DNA of 64,000 nucleotides from assembly GCF_034661175.1 (NCBI RefSeq), contig NZ_CP141058.1:2418001-2482000 (forward strand), read 5' to 3'. The number at the start of each line of letters is the position of its first letter. The stretch's first letter is position 1. Below, in pieces: positions 56,622-64,000 of the stretch. This DNA comes from Nocardioides renjunii. Lineage in GTDB: Bacteria > Actinomycetota > Actinomycetes > Propionibacteriales > Nocardioidaceae. Made by a program: the position numbers and the translations under genes. The notes below the pieces were generated by a model. It was not told where the DNA came from, did not search any database, and saw nothing but the letters and a program-made list of their open reading frames with translations.

Positions 56622-57293
56622 CTAGGAGTCGTCGCGGTGCTTGCCGCGCCGCGAGTGCGGCGTCGCCATGATCTCGTGCACCCGGCCGGCGTCGAAGTCC
56701 TCGCCCAGCCACTCGAACAGCCCCCGCAGGGCCTCGGGGTCGGCGACGTAGTCGTCGTAGTGCACCCGGTGGACCACGTCGCCCAGTCCGGCCGCGGCGC
56801 TCAGCATCCGGTCCTCGATCCGCTGCACGCGGCCCAGCGGGTCGTCCTTGTGCGTCCAGAAGTTGCTGGCCGCGACGTCCTCGAGGCGGCGCGTGTTGAG
56901 CACGAAGCGCGCGCCCGGGAACACCTGACGCAGGAAGTCGAGGTAGTCGGGGAGGTCCTCGTCGTACCAGCGGATCTCCTTGTAGCCGCTCACCCGGGTG
57001 TCCGGCTCCGGGCGCAGCAGGGTCGCCTCCGCGAGCGCCCGGATGTGGTGGAGCGAGTCCGCCTCGGGGAAGGACTCGATCCCGAACCACGGGTGCGTCG
57101 GCTGGCTCGCGCGCCGCGCGTCGACGCGCTCGCGCTCGGCCAGCCCGCTGCGGTGGAAGTCGTAGAGGTGGCGCATCGCGTGGCGGTTCTCCCCGCGCAG
57201 CAGCCAGCCCGGGATCGAGTTGAGGATGCCCATCAGCAGCGTCGAGCCCGACCTGCCGTAGGTCATCACGAAGACGTAGTCGCGCTCCGCCAT
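56622..57293 (-). CDS. Sulfotransferase family protein
   Basis: A 223-residue PAPS-dependent sulfotransferase-like protein. The 5'-phosphosulfate loop TYGRSGSTLL stands near residue 12 and the 3'-phosphate region FVLNTRRLEDVAAS at about 130. The acceptor is unknown. ATG 57293 is chosen, with GAGGGGAG upstream; a longer frame exists but would run back into guaB1. Confidence 0.83.
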   Translation of the reverse strand: MAERDYVFVMTYGRSGSTLLMGILNSIPGWLLRGENRHAMRHLYDFHRSGLAERERVDARRASQPTHPWFGIESFPEADSLHHIRALAEATLLRPEPDTRVSGYKEIRWYDEDLPDYLDFLRQVFPGARFVLNTRRLEDVAASNFWTHKDDPLGRVQRIEDRMLSAAAGLGDVVHRVHYDDYVADPEALRGLFEWLGEDFDAGRVHEIMATPHSRRGKHRDDS

Positions 57294-57309
57294 CTGCGAG
57301 CCGCTCCCC

Positions 57310-59377
<2,068 letters not shown>

Positions 59378-59387
59378 GTCCCCAGTC

Positions 59388-60854
59388 TCACGCCTGCGCG
59401 GCCGCCGCCTCCTGGAGGGCGCGCCAGGTGCGCTCGACGTCGGCGCGCGTGGTGCGCCAGCTGCCGACCGCGAGCCGGATCGCCGCGCGGCCCTCGACGG
59501 TGGTGTGGCTGAGGTAGGCCTCGCCTGAGGCGTTGACGGCCTCCATCGCGGCCATCGTCGCCTCGTCGCCGGCGCGCAGCCGGAACACGACGAGCGACAG
59601 TGCGGGCTCGGTGACCAGCTCGAAGCGCTCGTCGGCCGCGACCAGCCCGGCGACGTGGTCGGCGAGGTCGACCCCGCTGCGGATGTGGGCCCGGAGACCG
59701 TTGAGGCCGTACGTCCGCAGCACCGCCCACAGCTTGACCGCGCGGAACCGCCGGCCGAGCTGCGGGTGCCAGTCGCGGTAGTCGACGACCTCGCCGCTTT
59801 CGGTCGCGGCGTTGCGGAGGTACTCCGGGAGGATCGACAGCGCGCCGGTGAGCGCGGCCCGGTCGCGCACCCAGAACGTGCTGCAGTCGAAGGTCGTCAG
59901 GAGCCACTTGTGCGGGTTGGTGACGAACGAGTCGGCCGCCTCGACGCCCGCGAGGTGCTCGCGGTGCTCGGGGCACACGGCGGCGACGCCTGCCCACGCC
60001 GCGTCGACGTGGACCCAGACGCCCCACGGGCGCACCGCCTCGGCCACGGCGGCGATGTCGTCCATCGCGCCGGTCGACGTGCTGCCGGCGGCGACGTGCA
60101 CCAGGAGCGGGCGGAGACCCGCCCCGACGTCCTCGACGACCGCGTCGTGCAGGGTGTTGACGTCCATCGCCTGCGTCGCGGGGTCGACGGCGACCGTGCG
60201 CACGGCGTCCTCGCCCAGGCCCGCCATGATGGCGGCCTTGACCAGCGACGAGTGGGCCTGCGTCGAGCCGTAGACCCGCCAGCCCGCGCCGCCGACGCCG
60301 TGACGCCGGGCCTCCCCCCCGCTGGCCCGGTGGAGCGCGGACAGCAGCGCGGTGAACGTCGCGGTCGAGGCGGTGTCCTGGATGACCCCGCCACCGGGTC
60401 CGTCGCTGCGGAACGCCACGGGCAGGCCGAGCGCCTCGGCGAGCCAGTCGAGGACGACCTGCTCGACCTCGGTGACGGCCGGGCTGGTCGCCCAGATCAT
60501 CCCCTGCGCGCCGATGCCGCTGGAGAGCAGGTCGCCGAGGATCGCGGCCGGCGAGGAGTTCGCCGGGAAGTAGGCGAAGAACCGCGGGTGCTGCCAGTGG
60601 GTGAGCCCGGGCACGACGACGCGGTCGAGGTCGGCGAGCACGGCGTCGAACGGCTCGCCGTCCTCGGGCGCCGACGCCGGCAGCAGGTGGCGTACGTCCC
60701 CGGGCGCGACCTGCGCGCGGACCGGCAGGTCGTCGAGCGAGGCCCAGTAGTCGGCGATCCAGTCGATCGCCGCGTGCCCCTGGCGGCGGAACTCCTCGGG
60801 CGACATGTGCCCGGTGATCGCGTCGGACGGCTGGTCGGTCGACTCCTCTGGCAT
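59388..60854 (-). CDS. Pyridoxal-dependent group II (aromatic L-amino acid) decarboxylase
   Basis: A 488-residue enzyme with the PLP lysine in FVTNPHKWLLTTFDC (about residue 305), HVDAAWAG (PLP Asp) and the substrate-lid region. The family includes aromatic L-amino acid, tyrosine, tryptophan and DABA decarboxylases; SFVTNPHKW with LTTFDCST is close to the aromatic amino acid decarboxylase type. TACCTT (60861-60866, minus strand) lies six bases before ATG 60854. Confidence 0.9.
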   Translation of the reverse strand: MPEESTDQPSDAITGHMSPEEFRRQGHAAIDWIADYWASLDDLPVRAQVAPGDVRHLLPASAPEDGEPFDAVLADLDRVVVPGLTHWQHPRFFAYFPANSSPAAILGDLLSSGIGAQGMIWATSPAVTEVEQVVLDWLAEALGLPVAFRSDGPGGGVIQDTASTATFTALLSALHRASGGEARRHGVGGAGWRVYGSTQAHSSLVKAAIMAGLGEDAVRTVAVDPATQAMDVNTLHDAVVEDVGAGLRPLLVHVAAGSTSTGAMDDIAAVAEAVRPWGVWVHVDAAWAGVAAVCPEHREHLAGVEAADSFVTNPHKWLLTTFDCSTFWVRDRAALTGALSILPEYLRNAATESGEVVDYRDWHPQLGRRFRAVKLWAVLRTYGLNGLRAHIRSGVDLADHVAGLVAADERFELVTEPALSLVVFRLRAGDEATMAAMEAVNASGEAYLSHTTVEGRAAIRLAVGSWRTTRADVERTWRALQEAAAAQA

Positions 60855-60951
60855 GGCCCGAAGGTACTCGGACGGGTTGGGTCGTCGTACTCAGTGGTGG
60901 TCGGGTAGTCCGACAGGTCCGCGAGCCCCGACGGACGGCGACGGTTGACCC

Positions 60952-61239
60952 ATGACCACCACGACTCCCACCAAGAACACCAACGCCTTCTTCCTGCAGG
61001 CCGGCGTCTCCTTCGCCGTCGCCCTGCTCACGATGATCTTCGCGATCTTCTACCTGCCGGTCGACCCGTGGATCCGCGCCTTCCTGGGCCTCGGCACGAT
61101 GTTCCTCACGACCTCGAGCTTCACCCTCGCCAAGTGCGTGCGCGACGCGCAGGACGACAACTACGTCGTCACCCGCCTCGACCAGGCCCGCGTCGACAAG
61201 ATCCTCGCCGAGCACGACCCCTTCAAGTCCGTCGGCTGA
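60952..61239 (+). CDS. YiaAB two-helix membrane protein
   Basis: A 95-residue protein with two helices (FFLQAGVSFAVALLTMIFAIFYLP, IRAFLGLGTMFLTTSSFTLAKCVRDAQD) and the YiaA/YiaB signature (QAGVSFA, YLP, LAKCVRD). Function unknown. GACGGT is six bases before the ATG. Confidence 0.88.
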   Translation: MTTTTPTKNTNAFFLQAGVSFAVALLTMIFAIFYLPVDPWIRAFLGLGTMFLTTSSFTLAKCVRDAQDDNYVVTRLDQARVDKILAEHDPFKSVG

Positions 61240-61271
61240 CCGACGGGACGGGCGAGTCCCGCACCCGTCGG
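61240..61271. terminator. Bidirectional terminator hairpin
   Basis: CCGACGGG (61240-61247) pairs with CCCGTCGG (61264-61271) and an inner CGGG/CCCG helix extends it. It lies between the convergent YiaAB gene and acyl-CoA dehydrogenase gene. Confidence 0.72.
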
Positions 61272-61287
61272 CCTCCGCCACACCCCG

Positions 61288-62532
61288 TCACTTGAGCTGC
61301 GAGCTCGTCAGCCCCAGCACCCGCCGGGCCACGATGAGCTGCTGGATCTGCTGGGTGCCCTCGAAGATGTCGAGGATCTTGGAGTCGCGGGCCCACTTCT
61401 CCAGCAGCTCGGCCTCGCTGTAGCCGAGGGTGCCGCACAGCTGCACGCACGACAGCGTCACGTCGGACCCGACGCGGCCCGCCTTCGCCTTGGCCATCGA
61501 CGCCTCGAGCGAGTTCGGCCGGCCGTTGTCGGCCATCCAGGCGGCCTGCATCATCAGCAACCGGGCGCCCTCCCAGTCGGCCTCGAGCCGGAGGAGGGTC
61601 GCGGCCGCGGCGCTCTGGCTCTGCGCCGGCCGGTCGTGGTCGACCACCACGCCGGCCTGCTCCAGCAGGTCGCGGGTGAGGTCGAGGGAGGCGCGGGCGC
61701 ACCCCACCGCCATCGCGGCGACCAGCGGGCGGGTGTTGTCGAAGGTCGCCATCGCGCCGGCGAAGCCGGACCTCGTGTCGATCTCGGGCGAGCCGAGCAG
61801 GTCCTCGGCCGGCACCCGGCAGTCGGTGAAGGTGATGGCCGCCGTGTCGGAGGCGCGGATCCCGAGCTTGTGCTCGAGCCGCTCGACCCTGAGCCCGGGG
61901 TTGTCCTTGCGGACGAGGAAGGACTTGATCGCCGCCCGGCCGAGGTCCTTGTCGAGGGTGGCCCACACCACGACGCTGTCGGCGCGGTCGCCGGAGGTGA
62001 CGTAGATCTTCTCGCCGTTGATGACGTACTCGTCGCCGTCCTTGACCGCGGTGGTGGTGATGGCGGCCGAGTCCGACCCGACGCCGGGCTCGGTGATCGC
62101 CATCGCCGCCCAGGTGCCGCGGTAGCGCTCGAGCTGCTCCTCGTTGGCGACCGCCGCGATCGCGGAGTTGCCCAGTCCCTGGCGCGGCATGGACAGCAGG
62201 AGCGCCGTGTCGCCCCAGCACATCTCGGCGACGGACAGCACGGACGCCAGGTTCGCGCCGTTGCGCACCCGGCCGTCGTCGCCGGAGCCGGAGCCGGAGC
62301 CCGAGCCGGAACCAGGGCCGGAGCCGCGTCGTACGCCGCTCGCGCCGGCGCCGCCGGTGGCACCGGTCTCCGAGACGCCGTCGATGAGCGCGGCGAGCAT
62401 GTCGAGCTCCCGGGGGTAGGAGTGCTCGGCGCGGTCGTACCTGCGGGAGATGGGACGCAGCATGTTCATCGCCAGCTGGTGGGCCTGGTCGATGAGCGTC
62501 GCGTGCTTGCGGGGGACCTCGAGGTCGATCAT
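61288..62532 (-). CDS. Acyl-CoA dehydrogenase
   Basis: A 414-residue FAD enzyme: AITEPGVGSDSAAITTTAV (flavin-binding), LGIRASDTAAITFTDCRVP and IFEGTQQIQQLIVARRVLG (C-terminal block). The catalytic-base region lies near LCGTLGYSEAEL. A low-complexity Gly/Ser insertion (about residues 70-85, encoded at 62283-62335) sits in the N-terminal helical part, where family members have none. It is coupled to the upstream paralogue by TGATG. Confidence 0.9.
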   Translation of the reverse strand: MIDLEVPRKHATLIDQAHQLAMNMLRPISRRYDRAEHSYPRELDMLAALIDGVSETGATGGAGASGVRRGSGPGSGSGSGSGSGDDGRVRNGANLASVLSVAEMCWGDTALLLSMPRQGLGNSAIAAVANEEQLERYRGTWAAMAITEPGVGSDSAAITTTAVKDGDEYVINGEKIYVTSGDRADSVVVWATLDKDLGRAAIKSFLVRKDNPGLRVERLEHKLGIRASDTAAITFTDCRVPAEDLLGSPEIDTRSGFAGAMATFDNTRPLVAAMAVGCARASLDLTRDLLEQAGVVVDHDRPAQSQSAAAATLLRLEADWEGARLLMMQAAWMADNGRPNSLEASMAKAKAGRVGSDVTLSCVQLCGTLGYSEAELLEKWARDSKILDIFEGTQQIQQLIVARRVLGLTSSQLK

Positions 62533-63893
62533 CAGACCAGCACCGCACCTTCCATCACGCCGACGGCCCGCAGGTCGCGGTACCACCGCTCCACCGGGTG
62601 CTCCTTGACGAACCCGTGGCCACCGAGCAGCTGGACGCCGTCGAGGCCGATCCGCATGCCCTTCTCGGTGCAGAGCTGGCGGGCCAGGCCGACCGCGCTC
62701 GCGACGTCGTCGCCGCGGGTGGCGCGCGAGGCGGCCTTCCAGGTCAGCAGGCGCATGGCCTGCACCTCGATGGCCATGTCGGCGACCATGAAGGCCACCG
62801 ACTGCCGGTGGCTGACCGGCTCGCCGAAGGCGTGCCGCTCGTTGACGTAGTCCTTGACGTGGTCGAGCACCGCCTGGGCGGTGCCGACCGCCAACGCGCA
62901 CCAGGCCAGTCGCGAGAGCCGGACGCACTCGGCGTACGCCGTGCCGTCGGTGTCGCCGAGCACCGCGTCGGCGCCGACCCGCACGCCGGTGAGGTGCAGG
63001 CGCGACAGCGCGGCGGCCCGGACGCCCATCGACGGGTCGGCCTCGACGGCGAGGCCCTCGGCGCCCGACTCGACCAGGAAGAGGGCGGGCGTGCCGTCGA
63101 GGTCGGCCGCGACGACGAACAGCTCGGCCTCCGCGCCGCGGACCACCGCGGACTTCAGGCCGTCGAGGACGTAGCCGTCGCCGTCGCGCCGGGCGGTGGT
63201 CGCCAGCGTGAACGCGTCGAAGAGGACGGCCGGCTCGGCGATCGTGAGCGCGGCGGCCGGGACGTCGTCGCCGGTGAACGCGGGCAGGTAGGTCTGCTGT
63301 TGCGCCTCGGTCCCCCACAGCCCGATGGCCGTGGCGACGGCGCCCGGGGCGAGGGCGGCGACGGCCAGCCCCATGTCGCCGTGGGCGAGCGCCTCGGCGA
63401 CCAGCGTGCCGGCCATCGCCGAGCGCTCCTCCATGATGCCGCCGAGCTCCTCGGGGACGCCGAGGCCGGGCAGGCCGACCTCATGGGCCGCGGCGAGCAC
63501 CGCGGCCGGCGGCGCGCAGGCCTCGTCGGCCCCGGCAGCGGCGGGGCGGAGCAGGTCGGCGGCCAGCTCGGTGGCGACGTCGACGAGCGTGGCCTCGTCG
63601 TCGGTCGGGGTGAGGTCGAAGACGCCGCGGGGCGCCGCACTGGCCGGCCGGGCGCCCGCGGTGCGCCGGCCGGTCCTGGCGAACGTACGGCCCGCCGCGG
63701 TGGCGGCCCGGAAGCCGTTGCGGGTCGTGGAGTAGACGGCCTGCTCCGCCTGCCGGCGCAGCCCCACCCGGTCCAGGAGGTCGCTCTGCGCGAGGCGGTT
63801 GACGGCCGCGACCGCGAACCCGATGGGGTCGCGGGTCTCACGGGACGACAACCCGTGTCGGCCGCCGGGGCGCAGGCTGGGGAGGAGGGACAT
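62532..63893 (-). CDS. Acyl-CoA dehydrogenase-like protein
   Basis: A 453-residue paralogue with a 90-residue N-terminal extension (RQAEQAVYSTTRNGFRAATAAG). The acyl-CoA dehydrogenase core follows (LGVPEELGGIMEERSAMAGTLVAEALAHGDMGLAVA, HAFGEPVSHRQSVAFMVADMAIEVQAMRLL, GMRIGLDGVQLLGGHGFVKEHPVERWYRDLR). The usual flavin-binding TEP-GSD block reads AEPAVLFDAFTL, so FAD binding may be altered. TACCTT lies six bases before ATG 63893. The pair may form a heteromeric dehydrogenase, as in steroid catabolism (inference). Confidence 0.88.
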   Translation of the reverse strand: MSLLPSLRPGGRHGLSSRETRDPIGFAVAAVNRLAQSDLLDRVGLRRQAEQAVYSTTRNGFRAATAAGRTFARTGRRTAGARPASAAPRGVFDLTPTDDEATLVDVATELAADLLRPAAAGADEACAPPAAVLAAAHEVGLPGLGVPEELGGIMEERSAMAGTLVAEALAHGDMGLAVAALAPGAVATAIGLWGTEAQQQTYLPAFTGDDVPAAALTIAEPAVLFDAFTLATTARRDGDGYVLDGLKSAVVRGAEAELFVVAADLDGTPALFLVESGAEGLAVEADPSMGVRAAALSRLHLTGVRVGADAVLGDTDGTAYAECVRLSRLAWCALAVGTAQAVLDHVKDYVNERHAFGEPVSHRQSVAFMVADMAIEVQAMRLLTWKAASRATRGDDVASAVGLARQLCTEKGMRIGLDGVQLLGGHGFVKEHPVERWYRDLRAVGVMEGAVLV

Positions 63894-63902
63894 GGCTTCA
63901 AG

Positions 63903-63917
63903 GTAACTGTGAGTTAC
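63903..63917. promoter_or_regulatory. Palindromic operator above the acyl-CoA dehydrogenases
   Basis: GTAACT-GTG-AGTTAC, a perfect 6-bp inverted repeat with a 3-base spacer, overlaps the TACCTT -10 (63900-63905, minus strand). Sites of this shape are typical of TetR-family regulators of fatty-acid genes; a repressor here would block initiation of the leaderless message. Confidence 0.7.
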
Positions 63918-63979
63918 ACCGTTGGCCAGCGCCCCCTCCGGGCGCGGACGCCGTCGGCCCGCTGGCTAGGATCCCCCGC

Positions 63980-64000
63980 ATGCCCGACGAGCAGCCCGAC
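63980..64000 (+). CDS. Start of a gene running off the window
   Basis: ATG 63980 opens MPDEQPD with TAGGAT (63967-63972) seven bases upstream, the leaderless layout seen throughout. It is divergent from the acyl-CoA dehydrogenases and could encode their regulator, but only seven residues are visible. Confidence 0.5.

Overview
The window comes from a very GC-rich actinobacterium, most like Nocardioides and its relatives in the Nocardioidaceae. The signs are GTG and ATG starts in similar numbers, stop/start overlaps of the ATGA or GTGA type inside operons, mycothiol-type enzymes, a GuaB1 protein, an infC that appears to start with ATC, and many genes whose start codon lies 6-7 bases after a TANNNT -10 box, which implies leaderless mRNAs. 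Most of the window is ordinary chromosome. I saw no insertion sequences, phage genes or CRISPR arrays.

Layout. 1-6.0 kb (minus): argC-argJ-argB-argD-argF-argR-argG, fully overlapped, with an ARG box over the argC -10. 6.1-10.6 kb: a mycothiol-dependent-isomerase-like gene, then pheS-pheT (minus). 10.7-15.5 kb: a two-component pair whose kinase is fused to a multi-pass membrane module, an orphan PAS kinase and a DUF4031 gene. 15.6-18.7 kb: infC-rpmI-rplT followed by a TrmH/SpoU methyltransferase, with a long hairpin-rich infC leader, then an SseB-like gene. 18.7-24.9 kb: small metabolic genes plus hisE-hisG. 24.9-29.6 kb: an FMN-riboswitch-controlled riboflavin operon, ribD-ribE-ribM(pnuC-like)-ribBA-ribH. 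29.6-31.9 kb: an M20 peptidase, tRNA-Leu(GAG) and a GAP-family membrane protein.

31.9-38.7 kb holds a catabolic cluster: an APC permease divergent from a FadR-type regulator, then a glutamine-synthetase-like ligase, an aldehyde dehydrogenase, a short-chain dehydrogenase and a C26 gamma-glutamyl hydrolase. This matches the logic of a gamma-glutamylated amine pathway, but an alcohol-dehydrogenase-type enzyme replaces the usual amine oxidase, which points to an amino-alcohol such as ethanolamine.

38.8-49.6 kb is the most unusual part: a self-contained sigma-54 system in an actinobacterium, a phylum in which sigma-54 is normally considered absent. It has an rpoN gene with an intact RpoN box, a convergent AAA+ enhancer-binding protein with an intact GAFTGA loop, and between them an eight-gene operon. 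The operon follows a textbook -24/-12 promoter (40078-40094), itself preceded by two copies of GCGAA-N6-TTCGC 43 bp apart. It encodes two paralogous acidic-repeat/glycine-rich proteins sharing a C-terminal GRWxRxGxRIVxxGA motif, an HExxH/ExxAD metallopeptidase, a 541-residue protein of unknown function, an AOS/KBL-like PLP enzyme, an amidohydrolase, an M20 amidohydrolase and a 188-residue protein of unknown function. I cannot name its function. I read it as a conditionally expressed, undescribed system.

49.7-64 kb returns to ordinary content: a VanZ-like gene, an SDR/XRE divergent pair with a clear operator, a reduced family-A DNA polymerase, small zinc-ribbon-like proteins, a Rieske protein, a sulfotransferase, GuaB1, an aromatic amino acid decarboxylase, YiaAB, and two translationally coupled acyl-CoA dehydrogenases behind a palindromic operator.
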